DNA of 64,000 bases from Sipunculus nudus (taxonomy: Eukaryota; Annelida; Sipuncula; Golfingiida; Sipunculidae), in the NCBI GenBank assembly GCA_026874595.1, contig CM049317.1, positions 64,772,118-64,836,117 of the forward strand. The letters are read 5' to 3'. A program made the position numbers and the translations under genes. Shown in pieces: positions 47,267 to 59,927 of this stretch. Each line of letters starts with the position of its first letter. Within the stretch, counting starts at the first letter, position 1. Under the pieces are notes generated by a model. That model had not been told where the DNA came from, searched no databases, and saw only the letters and a program-made list of their open reading frames with translations.

Positions 47267-47319
<53 letters not shown>
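47267..47319. repeat. (GA)n microsatellite
   Basis: A pure GA run next to a tRNA-like repeat remnant at about 47330-47430 (TCGGTTCACTTCGAATGGGAACC). Confidence 0.92.
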
Positions 47320-47321
<2 letters not shown>

Positions 47322-47329
47322 TGTACATT

Positions 47330-47432
47330 GGAACAGGAATGCACTGAAAATTCGGTTCACTTCGAATGGGAACCGAAAACAATAACTTCTGATTTCCTGT
47401 CTGATGCTCTTCCACTGAGCTATCATGTATAT
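47330..47432 (-). mobile_element. tRNA-like repeat remnant
   Basis: Contains CACTGAAAATTCGGTTCACTTCGAATGGGAACC and TGCTCTTCCACTGAGCTATCATGTAT, the complement of a tRNA-like A-box region. A degraded relative of the elements near 28392 and 54269. Confidence 0.45.
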
Positions 47433-47457
47433 CCAACGCCCTTATGACACAGAGAAA

Positions 47458-47690
47458 TGTGCGGGTTTTTGTGTTGTCTGAACTGATACAGGAAGGTGTG
47501 CGGGCGTTTTGATTGTTGAAGTGATACGAAATTATGTGAACGTGTATAAGTTTTTGGAGAGGATTCAGGAGGATTTTTGGGTGTTTAGATTTTGTTAGAA
47601 GACACAGGAGTATGCCCAGGTATTTGAGCTTTCAAAGCTGATATGGAAGTGTGCAGTTGTTTGGTGTGTATTTTCTCTGTCGGAAGTTAA
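47458..47690. repeat. 39-bp minisatellite downstream of pseudogene E
   Basis: Degraded units with GATACAGGA, GTGTTTxGxTTTT and a closing CTTTCAAAGCTGATA, matching the arrays 3' of C and D. Confidence 0.6.
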
Positions 47691-47699
47691 TTAAGCAAG

Positions 47700-47852
47700 T
47701 GATATATGTGAATTTCCGTTTCATATTTCATTGCTGAGTTGGTATCAAGACAAAAGCCTTTCATGTACAAGTAAAGTGATATATGTGAATTTCCGTTTCA
47801 TATTTCATTGCGGAGTTGGTATCAAGACAAAAGCCTTTCATGTACAATTAAA
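47700..47852. repeat. 77-bp direct tandem duplication
   Basis: GATATATGTGAATTTCCGTT starts at 47701 and again at 47778. The two copies differ at only two or three positions, so the duplication is young. C and D have one copy here. Confidence 0.9.
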
Positions 47853-48824
47853 ATATTACCTTTATCGGTTTTATAAGCATAATCGTTCCAATATTGGAAA
47901 TACAACTAGTGATTAAGTGTCACCATATGTCACTGTCACTAAAGCCCAGTTCGCCTGATGTTGCTGCCGTACAACATTCAATACTGTCAGAACTACATTT
48001 GAACTACAATGATTTCGCCTAGTCAGCTAGACCACATAGAACTTGACAAACGTAAGTGGTTATTAAGGTTACACGATTGGAGAAACTTCTTCTCGAATAA
48101 GATGATTGCAACAGTTTACAATACTTCTTTGAAGCATATCTGGCATTAAAGGATATTTTGAACAATACAGCTTTTTATATGGTGCATATTAAACAAAAAG
48201 CGAAAAGATTAATTTAGTCGCATATCATTTTGTATCCATCAGAGTTTGCCACAGCGTAGCAGTACATTGGTTGACGGACTGGAGAGACAGTTGTTGGTGG
48301 TGGCGCAGGGTCGCTTTTGTGTGACATAGGAATTTTGTGTGATGACGTAAATGCCGATTCATTCTTACTTGCATATGAAGTCGTTTGCATCTCTGCATGA
48401 ATTTTTATCTCAGTTGTATATTGAACATCTAATATATAATGCTCTTGAATAGAGTCCATCGACATACATTCGTTGAGAAAAAAATTCGCTTCATTAAGTA
48501 TCCGCGAAGCCGAGACAAATAGCAGTATTTTAATATGAGACACCTGAACCCTTTTAAGGAATCTTAAAGTAGGAAACTTTTATATATATACATATTTAAA
48601 TGACTAACTCACCAGGTGTCCTTTCACAGATGAACAAGAGTCCGTTTGAACATGTTCGACCATTCCATTCAGCAGTTTATTCCCCTTGATAATTGGAGAA
48701 AAGGAGAAAATGTTGATTATTTTTTAGGTTGTTTGGTTGTACAGGACTCTTTTTTTTTCTTCCGTTGAACCATACCACATCCGTTCCGTCATCCCAAACC
48801 CAAGTTCATCTGAATCACACACAC

Positions 48825-48827
<3 letters not shown>

Positions 48828-48873
<46 letters not shown>

Positions 48874-48990
48874 CCACCTGGCGAAGAAGCCTCTGTGCTT
48901 CGAAAACTCGTGTGTTAATAAAAAGTTAGTCTATCTAAAAGGCGTCATTCTTCATCTTTAACTGATGTATATATATATATATATATATAT
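48828..48990. repeat. (TA)n microsatellites, two blocks
   Basis: TA runs at about 48828-48866 and 48966-48990, the first just upstream of pseudogene E exon 3 as in gene C. The other long stretch of this locus, 48990-50269, is intron 2, with no gene seen. Confidence 0.9.
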
Positions 48991-51354
48991 TAAAAATGAA
49001 GACGTTTTATATAATTTAAAACCTGTGCATCAAATCTGACCTGCTAATTGTAGATTTGTCACACGGTCCCAGGCATTCTGTTGATTATAAACTCTCAATC
49101 AAACATACATATATAAACCGCATATCCACTAGGCATATCTCACTTGTAACCTGACGAAGGAGCTCTAAGTTTCCAAAACTAATAATTTCGAAAGAAAAAA
49201 AAAGTTAGTATACACTAAGGCGTCTTCACACACACATACATATATATATGTATATGCAGACTGATTGTATTTTTGTCATAATTGAAATATAACTTGCGGC
49301 TGACCATTACTGAAATCTGAATGATTTATCCCAGCTGACGGATATATATTTAAATGCCTAAAATAATACATAATAATGTGATGCTTATCAACATAAAAGC
49401 ACTGAAACCAACAGTGTAAAAGCATGGTATTTTAGGATTGTCCTTGGTGATCAAACGGAAAATATGCTGAAGAATGAAACAGTTTCACTCATTAAATACC
49501 GATATGAAAGGAATAACTTTACCCTATAGCAGGCCTGATCTTATATACTTGATAATACTGCTCGTAAATTCATTCATAATAACCTAGCAGTTTAAAAGAG
49601 GCGAGAATTTGTTTGATCCAATATAGTTAACTGTGCAAGCAAGAAGACTCCGTGGTTAATGATACATTTAATAAAAACAGCACGGTCTATAACATATTTT
49701 TAGCTTAAACCTGAAATTAAATCGCGTCGGATTGGGAATATTGGAGAATGAACTTGCAAATTACAAGGTGCATATATCAGCACATATCTTTCAGTTAAAA
49801 AAATATTTCATCTGTAACAGACGACCATATTACGAGGTACAAATATCATTCGTTTAAGTTTTCAAGAGATAGAAAACATTTCATCTATAATCTAAAAAGA
49901 CTGTGTACACAAAAATGGTTGAATGGCTATAAATGTTATTGTGTCATTTCAGTTAAGCAATACTTTACTTGCAACAGTCAAGTTTGACATGATTTAAAGT
50001 TTTATTCCAAAGACCACCTTATGGAAATTTTCAGTTCAGGTAAAACAGAATGTAATTAAAACATAGGGGAATGTTTATCGATTTATTTAATTGCATATGC
50101 GGTTAACAGAATTGTCTCAAATTCATGTTAGGAGAGTAATGCATAATTTGTGCAAGGAACAGTCTTGACCAAATACATATTTACAGATTCGAGTTTCAAG
50201 GGAAATTTTTATTTCGGGTTTAACCGAAAGAAGTTAAAAAAAACTTTTGATATGAGGTTATCTGTGTACCTGTCTCAATATCGTTTCCTGAGATCCACAC
50301 TTCATTTGTCCAAACTTCAGTCTGGACTAAATTAAAAATCTACGTGTTTTCTCCCATATTCTCCATCCTCGCTATACACCATCCTTTTTCAGCACAAAAT
50401 CTTAGTGCTTAGTAAAGGGTGTTTTGAAGATGGAAACATAATATAAGCTATTGCCTCGAGTATAAGCCCCCTTATCTCCTTCGTCCCTCCTAGGAAAAAT
50501 TAAAAATAATTTTCTCATTTGATTTTTTTTCTGCATATATTAGTTGAACATATTTCCAATATTGGAACGAAGTATTTTATTTCCTTTTTAGTGTTTAAGG
50601 TAATTTTATATGGGTAAAACTTAAATGCATGGAACGAAGCAATAAATTTTGAAGTTAATTTGCATCCTCTTTACATGTTTTTCATTCACAAAATTCTATG
50701 CAACTGTTACTATAATAGAATTTCATTTGCCAGAGTGAGACCTATAATCATTAAACACCGATAAGTAATTATATATACCTCTAAGTATAGTGCCTATCTT
50801 CTGGAGCTCACCTTAAAACCCAGTCGGTCAATCATGACACATACAAAGGCATGTAGGCTCAACTATACACTCTTAATTTTGGAACATGTTTAGATTGTAT
50901 AATCTGAGTATTTTTAAGCTCACTCATTAAACTTCTTTACATGAAACCATAGATCGATTGCCGCAAAAGGAACCAAGCGATTATATTCGCATCTTTGTCA
51001 TCCTGTCAGTGACTTAAGTATTGCCAAATAGTTGTTCTATTTGCGCGCAAAAAGCACAACGGGTCACAAAAGTTAAATGTTAATTAGCTGAGAGTGAGTG
51101 TATAAACATCAGTGAGGCAAAATAAATACTAAATAGCATCAAAGCTGCAGTTTTTTCTGTAGAACGTTACTATCAGTAATATTGAAAAAAATCATATTTT
51201 AAATGATGTAGCATAAATAAGAATGACACACTTTGGTTACATCTGTACCTTTCTGTTTGAAAGGTAAGCAGTATAATATTTCAGTGTTCGAATAAGTTTA
51301 AAAATTAATGCCCCCCCCCACCCCATTCTTGAATAAAAAATGGACGCCATAAAC

Positions 51355-51770
51355 GACTTCCGTGGCTCAGGGGTAGAGGACTCAAAAACGGGAGATCGTG
51401 AGTTTGAATCTAAGCCCAGGCGGTGAGATTTTTTCACAGTCGGTCCCCACCCAGGGTGAGCGTTCTGCAGGCTTAATAGGGAGACTGTGCCCAACATTCG
51501 TGTTTTACTCACAAACGAGTGCGTTTGTCGGGAGTTTCTCGGTGTTATGACCCAGCAACAGGGAAGACACACACCGAGGACCCGCAGGAGTGATACATCG
51601 AAACTCTTTGACACCAGGATAATAGAGTGTAAGCCCCTGTCACATAGTCCGAAAGCGGAACGGAAATCATATACATACCAACAGATATACATACCATACC
51701 TTGGCTAAGCAAGCATTAAAATGGAGGCGGTCACCTCCACCAAAAAAAATCTTTAAAAAAATCGACGCAA
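51355..51770 (+). mobile_element. tRNA-derived SINE, copy 1
   Basis: Starts CTTCCGTGGCTCAGGGGTAG (A-box-like), followed by GAGTTTGAATC (B-box-like), then a tRNA-unrelated body with CCCACCCAGGGTGAGCG, GCAGGCTTAAT and GTCACATAGTCCGAAAGCGG, and a tail GGAGGCGGTCACCTCCACCA followed by A-runs. It lies in intron 1 of pseudogene E. The body is shared in order with 53225-53641. Confidence 0.85.
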
Positions 51771-53224
51771 TTAGCTGAAAGCCATCTCAGACGGAGTGCC
51801 CGCATAGCTGAATTCACAGGCTTTGATGTTAGCCACTAGTAATCCAGGTTGGTCGATACAAAATAAAAAAAAAACAAGGTTATATTCGTGCCTGTCATAT
51901 TCCGAGTCCTGCTTTATGACCTACAGATACGTTCATGTCACGTTACTAGGCACCACTTATTCAGTCAACCCACAACATCTGTCTAATTGCCTCCGCCAAG
52001 TAGAATATGCGCTCATTCCCGTTCGTTTGTGTTAGTGAGTGTGTTTTTCACAACACTGGTACGCAATCAAGAATGGAATATCATAGAATTTTCATTTGCA
52101 TTTCGGGGAGGGGCTAATGAAGAATCAGTATAAATTAGGTACATTATCCGGATTCGGGAACCTTATGAAGGAATATTGACAAATGTAAATTCTTTTATTC
52201 ACTAATGAACCTAGGAATATGAGCGATATAAGTGAATTTAAACAAAGTTGGGGTATCATCCCATAATAAGGACCAATAAATGGCGGAGGCATGAATTCGG
52301 TAACATGCAGATTTCTGGTTGACCTTGTAAAAGAACTCCTCTGTAGGCACGCACCTGAAATACTAATTTAAACCCACTGAGATGTTTAAATTTATAACAG
52401 AAACCTTACTACAATTAAGCAATTTGAGTAAGTTTGACAACATGTCAAAATGGAAAGATAAATGGAAACCATATCACGATATGCAATATACAAATCGCCG
52501 TTTCGAGATAAACCGATAAATGGATAATATCAGGAACCTCTAAAGCTGTATTTTTTTACTTATCTCAAAAATATGTGACTGTGATGGACGTATATGGATA
52601 CATTATCCAGGATTCTGATAAAGGTTTCCTGTTTTTCTGTTTACACAGTATAAGTGTCTATAATCCGGTCCATAAGCTAGCTCTAGATCCACGTCCGTCC
52701 ATTTTAAGCACGAATGACCCTGCTGTGGAAAATGAATTTTAAATTAAACATCTAGGATGGTGATAAAAAATACCTTTGAAATTAAATGGATCATTCCTTT
52801 GGTAGTATCCTACGCTCAACAGCAGTCATTTAGAACCCGTTCCTAACTTTGTTTGTAAAGTCGTCAAAAGGTTGCATCCGAAGTAAGCGAAAAACTAAAA
52901 ACCTTAGGCACTAGGCGTAAGTATTATTAAGATAACTCCAAGACCTACCTGTCTGACCTAACAATAATATCACCAGGGCGACGAGAGACACATTATGACA
53001 TAGGGACAGATCATTTTCCATGTCGAGCTATCCGCCTCAAACACCAGTTAGCAGCTCGTTTATTGTCCTGTCACTACTAACTGAATTATCTACAGCAAAT
53101 TATGCAGTCCTAGCACAGTAAGTGAAGTTATCGAGTTTTTATTTATTATTCCTAAAGCTTAACTAGGCGTCGTTTAAGAGAGTCACCAGTCTGCTTTTAG
53201 GAATTTAGCATTTAAACTTTAAGA

Positions 53225-53641
53225 CCGGCTTCTGTGGCTCAGTGGTAGAGCGCAGGTCTCAAAGCTAGGAGATCGTTCGAATCTTAACCGAAGCGGTGAG
53301 ATTTTTTTCGGTCGGCCCATACCCAGGATGAGCGCTCTGCAGGCTTAATGGGAAGGTCGTGTCCAACGATCGTGTTTCACTGACAAACGAGTGCGCCTTT
53401 CGGGGGTTCCTCGTAGGTATGAACCAGCAATGGGGACGTTTAGGCAACCAGGGCCCGCAGGTGCAATAGTTATTGCAATAATCATTTTTATATACCAGGA
53501 TATAAAAACGAGAGGAAGCGTGTGATACTGCCCTGTCACGTAGTCCGAAACCGGAATGGAATTGTGTAGATGTACATACTTAGTTAAGTGAGCATTATAA
53601 TAAGGAGGCGGTTATCTCCACCAAAAACAATATAAAAAAAC
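53225..53641 (+). mobile_element. tRNA-derived SINE, copy 2, with empty site in gene D's flank
   Basis: Same architecture as copy 1, with a better A-box (TGGCTCAGTGGTAGAGCGC) and B-box (GATCGTTCGAATC). AAACTTTA directly repeats at both ends. The matching place upstream of gene D (about 27455-27465) reads straight through (ATTTACACTTTATGGATAAG), i.e. an unoccupied site, so the insertion postdates the D/E duplication. Confidence 0.85.
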
Positions 53642-54268
53642 TTTACGGATATGTTAGGCGACGCTCATTCATGATGGATAAGCAATCTCACTGCAATGTG
53701 TTGAAAAACAAGAAAAAAAAAACTGGTGATATTAATTACGTTTTGCTGTGATCGGCAATAATGTGTTCAGGTGTCAAAGTTAGCGCTTTAACAGAGAGAA
53801 TGCCAAGCAATATTTTGCTGTTTCAATAGAATTTCCGAAATAAACAAAGCGAATTTATCATATATTTTCTAAAGCGTAAACCCCATGATAATACACGCTC
53901 CGGGGCGCTCTTACAATAATAAACATTACAATATAAGATCATTATGTTACAACTTCAACTCTACTAACGAATGATTTGAAGAACTCTTATGAAGACAAAG
54001 CCAGACCCAAGCTTAATGTCCCGATATAATATCACTATGTCGCCTTTATATAAACCCGGTTACTTTCTTCAAAATATAAAACCAGCGGTTTCCCTGGCCT
54101 GAACAGATCTAGAACACAGGGAACAATTGGAGTATTTGGTAAACATAAAAATATATTGGGGAATTTTCTTGAGACTAAGGTGTAATATTTAGGAATGTTT
54201 CGAGAAAACCCCAAACATCAGAATACCAGGGATACGTTAGAAAGAATCTATGAGATTCTTACCAAGAA

Positions 54269-54460
54269 GACACAGAACAGTCGGTTCACTGGCGATGGGA
54301 ATCGAATCCATGACCTTTTGCTTACGTTTGCCGTTCGCCAGCTCTAACCACTGGCTAAACAGATCCCTGACCCCTGTCTGTATTTGCACAATTCTATAGG
54401 AAACAGCGAAGTGATATCACAGTAGTGACGTCATGCAGGATGCCACTCTTTCTCTGTGTC
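54269..54460 (-). mobile_element. tRNA-like element with terminal inverted repeats
   Basis: Ends GACACAG and CTGTGTC, with a tRNA-like core (GGGAATCGAATCC, CTCTAACCACTGGCTAA) read on the minus strand. The 3' third (GTGACGTCATGCAGGATGCC) is shared with the copies at 28392 and 57950. Confidence 0.6.
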
Positions 54461-54759
54461 TTTATCTTATATTTCTATAAAAGACATTTTAAGTTGTGAA
54501 ACATGCATTTCCGTACCACATGTAATTTTTTTTAAATCAACGCAATCCTCTTTTCAAGCATCTAAATAATTTCTACAAATTTGTTCCAAATATTTTCACA
54601 AAAGCGGGGAGGGGTTTTTAGTGTGCTTAGGCAGCAAATAAAATGGTGTCTGTCTCACTCTGCATGTCACAGCTTAGCAAGATACTGTAAACGCAGCAGT
54701 TCAGATGATCTTTGCGGATCAGACTATCTACCAGGTCAAGAATAGGCTTCCTTAATAAG

Positions 54760-55838
54760 CCCAGAAAATCATTGTAACGGTGGCGACATCTACCTATAGC
54801 AATGTACACGTCTTTGACTTGGTCAAGTGTTATTCAATGATTAAGTAATAATGTTATGCACAATGGACATGACACTATAATTTAAAGGTTGATGCAGACC
54901 ATCTGAGTTACTTATTGTATACAAATAACAACATATTGAGTGGCAATCTCGGTGTCTTGAACTGGTCTTACTGTAGTTTAATATCATGAACTGGGACTCC
55001 TGGTCCGTCTATTTATTAAAAGCCCATAAGAGGCCCTTGACATATTAAGTAAACAAGTGTACAATCTATTGTATCCTTGTTAATCTAATTGATGAATTCA
55101 AATCATTTTGGAGGAAGAGATTTTAAAATTACACAAATGTAAAATGTTATGATTGTTTTCTTATTTTTAGGAATTATTCTCAAAGTTGATTTTTTTATTT
55201 ATCAATATACAAAAAAATAATCCTAACGTTTGCTTTATTTTTGGACATACCTTTTTCAATATGGTGGATCACAAATTACAGATCAAGTAAAAACATTCAG
55301 TCTTAAGAATACATATTAAACATTTGAGATAGTACATATTCACCATGACAAATTTTATATATCTTTTAATTACCATTTTAATTAACACCCGACACATTAT
55401 TACTATGGTGGACCTATAACTACCAGTTATGAGTGTACTCCTACAATAAATGTACGTTTTACAATAACCATGTTTTATATATATATATATATATATATCA
55501 TGAATATGTTAATTATAAACATTATAAGAACAGCTGTCGAGTGTATGGCTTGAAACATGCTGGAAAATAATAAACATAGAAATATCATTTGAGGTAAATG
55601 CTGTTTTACATAAACATGATGTTTCCGGGTTCTGTCAGTGTTATAATTTACTTCGTTCTTAATCTGTTTATTCAGCTTTGTAACTATTACCTTTAAATAA
55701 TAGACCGGTTAAGTAGATTAATTAACTGTTTGTTTGGTTTAGTTGTGTGCCAACATTAATATAAAGGAAGCTGATCCCTTATACATTAAGGTTCAGACCT
55801 TTCGTTAGGTTATTTGTCCTTGTGTAGTCATACAGCAC
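54760..55838 (+). repeat. Segmental duplicate 4: upstream region of the G-type locus only
   Basis: Starts at the ACGGTGGCGACATCTACC block and carries the same order of landmarks as 28949-30140 (TTGATGCAGACC, CATATTGAG, TTTTGGAGGAAGAGA, ATATGGTGGATCACAAA), more diverged. It ends after GTAGTCATACAGCACCC, about 60 bp before where the signal exon would begin. No exon remains. Confidence 0.75.
55475..55499. repeat. (TA)n microsatellite
   Basis: A short TA run at the position where other copies carry TATAAATAAATATATATC. Confidence 0.85.
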
Positions 55839-55984
55839 CCTATTATTATAAGAATTATAGTATTAAGTATTATATGGATATCTGAGTGACTAACCTGCCT
55901 GATCAAAGTACAAGAAACATGGTACAAAAGATTAAATGAATGAAATTTAGAGACACTCCAGGGAATACAATGTGAGAGTTTATG

Positions 55985-56313
55985 GTTGCTAGACGGACTG
56001 AACGCAGGACATATAGAAAAACTAATGGAAAACGTGCATCGCACCGGACGGAAAAAAAAAACAAAGCAGTCATCGCCACATTATTGCCTTTTTCTATAGT
56101 CGCCCAATCCGGAATATGGTGTTTAAGAATGAGAAACCCGCATTTAACAAGGGACCAGTTCGCGTATTTGAGGATCTTACGGCCGCGGACTTCCAATTGA
56201 AAAGGCAGTCGAAAATACAAATGGACGAAGCTTACAATAATCACCTGAAGACACGGTTTTTAGCGGGGACGCCTTTATATAGACGACTCCAAAGTTCCAA
56301 TCCAGAACACTGA
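55985..56313 (+). pseudogene. L1/Tx1-like ORF1 fragment
   Basis: In one frame from about 55993: G-L-N-A-G-H-I-E-K-L-M-E-N-V-H-R-T-G, like the ORF1p signature I-E-x-A-H-R-x-G. After an A-run indel near 56050 the frame shifts to R-H-I-I-A-F-F-Y-S-R, then E-D-L-T-A-A-D-F and A-Y-N-N-H-L-K-T-R-F, stop at 56311. This is the usual order of an L1-type ORF1p RNA-binding domain. It is followed 370 bp later by the endonuclease. 5'-incomplete. Confidence 0.65.
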
Positions 56314-56686
56314 TTTAAATGGCACAGTTGAATAACACTTATGTGCACTCGGTAAACCCGGTCCACGCATAATAAACACAGTAGGACTTGTTTTATGTAA
56401 ATAGCCACTGCCGGGGCCCATACTGGACATGTGTGCCTTTTCTGCATGTTACACACGCAGCTTGCTAAGGTGTACTGGGGTGCAGAGTTTATTTGTATTT
56501 ATGTGAAGTGGTGTTATGTGAAACCCTGTTTGATTATCTAAATTATTTAGGTTACTTTGCTATAAAATACTTGTTTATAATACTAAGACTTTTACCTGAT
56601 TTCCCAAATAGAAAAAAATGTATTAATATACCTGGACAATTTAGACTGTTGTAAAGCGTATAGAAAAAAAGAGAATTTATATTCAT

Positions 56687-57390
56687 ATGTCAGATATAGT
56701 AATACTTACTTTAAATGTTAGAGGGTTTGCAAATTATAACAAAAGAACAGAGCTTTTTTATTGGTTAAATAACAGAACTGATCAGCTGATATTCCTACAA
56801 GAAACCCACAGTACCAAAATGGATGAAGCGTTATGGCGAGTTGAATGGGAGAAAAAATTGTTTTTGCTCACGGGAAATCAAATGCCAGAGGAGTATGTCT
56901 GTTAATTAAAAATTTTGTAGGAGCAGAAATTCATGAAACTATGGTAGATGAAAATGGACGTTTTATTGTATGCGATATAACGTTAGGGGATCATAGAGTA
57001 ACTTTGTCTGTCATATATGGTCAGAATAGTGATGATCCAATCTTCTTTAAAAATGTGATAGAAAAAATTAAGGGATTATTAAATGATTAATTAGTTATTA
57101 AATATTAATTTAGTTATGGACAACGAAAAAGATCAGTTTGGAAGTCAGAATATAACCCATACACATTCTAGAGCCATTTTAAAAGAATGGTGTAATGGGT
57201 TCGATATGATAGGTATTTGGAGGCATTATCATCACCAGGAAAGAGAAGTTACATGGAGCAGAAATAAACCCTATAATATTTAAAGTAGACTTGATTACTT
57301 TCTAGTTTCAAAATGTTCGTCATATTGTACAGAACAAGGACAGATTCAAAATAGTTATAAAAGCGATCAGTTTTCTGTCCAAATTACACA
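56687..57390 (+). pseudogene. Non-LTR (L1/Tx1-like) ORF2 endonuclease domain, frame-broken and truncated
   Basis: ATG at 56687 gives M-S-D-I-V-I-L-T-L-N-V-R-G, then I-F-L-Q-E-T-H-S, classic APE-type endonuclease motifs. A frameshift near 56870 continues in 56845-57090 with N-A-R-G-V-C-L-L-I and V-T-L-S-V-I-Y-G. A third frame from about 57110 gives D-N-E-K-D, T-W-S-R-N-K-P and S-R-L-D-Y-F-L-V-S, ending near S-D-Q-F-S-V. No reverse transcriptase follows: the element is cut off at about 57395. Confidence 0.8.
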
Positions 57391-57394
57391 TAAA

Positions 57395-57695
57395 CTAACA
57401 GTATCGTACGTGTACCCCGACCAATCACATTGTGCCCCCGAGGACAATAGGATCATTGTCAGTCTTTCACATGCCCCCCCCCGCCCCGAATCGCACAAAG
57501 CATAATCTCGTAATTTCGTAAAGTCTCGGATTTTCAAACCACGCCGTTTACTTCATTCTAACCATATTCACCTGATGATCGGGTCGCATCCCGTGAAACA
57601 GACTGTTTTGAATTTACAGTGTTGTTCTTCTTCATAGTTATACCGCTCTGGCCTAGTCTATAGGCCATAGAGCACTTTACATCGGAGGGTAACAC

Positions 57696-57770
<75 letters not shown>

Positions 57771-58104
57771 ACGCCTTTTTAATTTCGCAGAAATTCCTGA
57801 GTCGAGCGATGCACACTGTTGTGACAACGCCCACACAGGGTATTATGGTTAAAATCATACTTAATATCCAGTCAGAAAGAAAATGCACTGTTTCTTGCAT
57901 TACCTACTCTATACATTGTCATTACACTTTATATAAACACTTCTCTTCCCGTTCCCACTTACCACCTGATGAAGAAGCCTGCTCTAACCACTGACCCCTA
58001 ACAGATCCCTGACCCCTATGTGTATGTGTACACTACTAAAGGAATCAGCGAAGTGTTGTCACAGTAATGACGACAGGATGCCACTCTTTTTCTGTGTCTT
58101 CATG

Positions 58105-58157
<53 letters not shown>

Positions 58158-58440
58158 CAAATACTTATTTGTGAAATATGCTATTCCGTTCCATGTTTAC
58201 ATTTGCTTAAATCAAAGTAACCCTATACCTCTTTTTTAACAACTAAATCTTTTCTACACATTTTCACCTTAGCGGGGACCGGTTGGAAGTATGCTTAGCC
58301 AGCATATCAACATGGTGAATGAGCTAATCTGCATGTAACAGCTTAGCAAGATGGTGTACACGCAGTCTTCCAGATGATCTTTGCGGATCAGACTACCTAC
58401 CTAATTAAGAACAGGCTTCCTGACTAAGCCTAGAAAAAAT
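57395..58440. repeat. Simple repeats and a partial tRNA-like element
   Basis: (TA)n at 57701-57770 and 58105-58152. Between them, from about 57950, is the right part of the tRNA-like element, ending CTTTTTCTGTGTCT. No gene. Confidence 0.65.
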
Positions 58441-59012
58441 TGCAACGGTGGCGAAATCTACCTATAGCCATGTACATTACTTTGACTTGGCCAAATGTTA
58501 TTAAAAATCTGTCATCAGGATAATGAAAATAATGTAATCCCTGGACATATAAAGTTAAAAAGATTACAATTTATTCATCATTTAAATATACTTATAATAG
58601 ATAAGTATATCATTGTTAATCTAATAATGACTTAAAACAAATCATTTTTTGAGGAAGAGAGTGCAGTTCTCATAATTTAAAAAGTACACAAATGTAAAAT
58701 TTTTTACTAATTATTCTCAACGTGAATTTTTAATTAAACATTGGATCACAATGCATATCACTAAATTCTAACGTTTTTTCTCTTTTTTTGGACATACCCT
58801 TTTCAATATGGTGGATCACAAATCAGAGATAAAAAAATTAATTTAGTCTCAAGAATACATAATAAACATTTTTAGAGTGTACATTTTCATTAAAATATAC
58901 TTAAATATAACATTTTTTTAATAAACATCCACCACATTGCTATGATAAACCTTTAACTACTTGTTATGGGTTAACATCTGCAATAAATGTACGTTTTACC
59001 ATAACCATATAT

Positions 59013-59055
<43 letters not shown>

Positions 59056-59493
59056 TTAATCTGTTAATTATAAACATAACTGTTTATAACAAACAGCTGT
59101 CTGAATGTGTGTTGTGTAACATGCTGGGAGAATGAAACCATGATTATTAATAAATTTACCCACCAACTATCCCATAAAACACTATTTATCGGACCAAGAA
59201 ACATCATTCGAGGTAAATGCTGTCCTGCATAAACATATTTATCCGGGTTTTGTCAGTGTAACCATTAACCAATGTGTTTATTCAGCTTTGTAGTGATTGC
59301 AACAATACACTGGGGAATTAGTATAATTAATTGTGCGTTTGGCTTCATTTTGTGCCAGTATTAATATTAAGGAAGCAAATCCCTAATTTTGATTAGGTTA
59401 CTTGTCCATATGTAATCATACAGCTTCCCGAAACCTTACATTTTACCAGTCTCAGGCATCAAGACCTCTATGTGGACGGCATACAATCTCAGA

Positions 59494-59866
59494 ATGAATA
59501 GAAAAATGGAAGTATATCTGATGGGCGTTCTTTGTTTATGTCGAAATGAAGGCGCAGGTATGTTACTCATGTTAGTTATGTAACGCTTAAGATCCAATTC
59601 CCATGTACGACCAATGATAAATTATATTGAAGTCTGCAAAAATTTTTCACTATAATGCATACTTATCTAGCACTTTAACATTAACAGAAATATAAAGTAA
59701 AAGGTGACTCAGCTCAACTTGCATTTAAGCACAATTTGACTTACCTATGCCAACAGAAGCTTATACCCCCTAGTTACAACTGCTAACACTGCAAATATCA
59801 TACATACAGTAAACATTTGTAGTTATACAAGCAAGACCTGGTCCAGTGATAGCCATTATATACATG

Positions 59867-59927
<61 letters not shown>

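Larger units (their letters stand above)
48214..53021 (-). pseudogene. Gene E: pseudogene of a single-CTLD lectin, closest to D
   Basis: Exons by homology: 53021-52949 (signal peptide, intact, differing from D by few residues), 50489-50270, 48809-48613, 48428-48214 (stalk/tail, intact, ending M-Y-C-Y-A-V-A-N-S-D-G-Y-K-M-I-C-D). Lesions: exon 2 is 220 instead of 222 bases, from two separate 1-base losses, and the conserved T-W has become a stop (TAG, 50342-50340). Exon 3 is 197 instead of 195 bases, carries a TAA (48679-48677) where C and D read Ser, has a CTLD Cys changed to Phe, and WND changed to W-N-G. QPN survives. A conventional CTLD cannot be made. Splice sites look usable, so a noncoding transcript remains possible. 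Confidence 0.88.

Noticed and set aside
47255-47325. CRISPR-like or structured array at the GA run
   Set aside because: Pure dinucleotide microsatellite; no spacers.
51357-51430. A functional tRNA gene at the SINE head
   Set aside because: A and B boxes are present, but the body and A-rich tail continue as in the second copy at 53.2 kb; it is a SINE.
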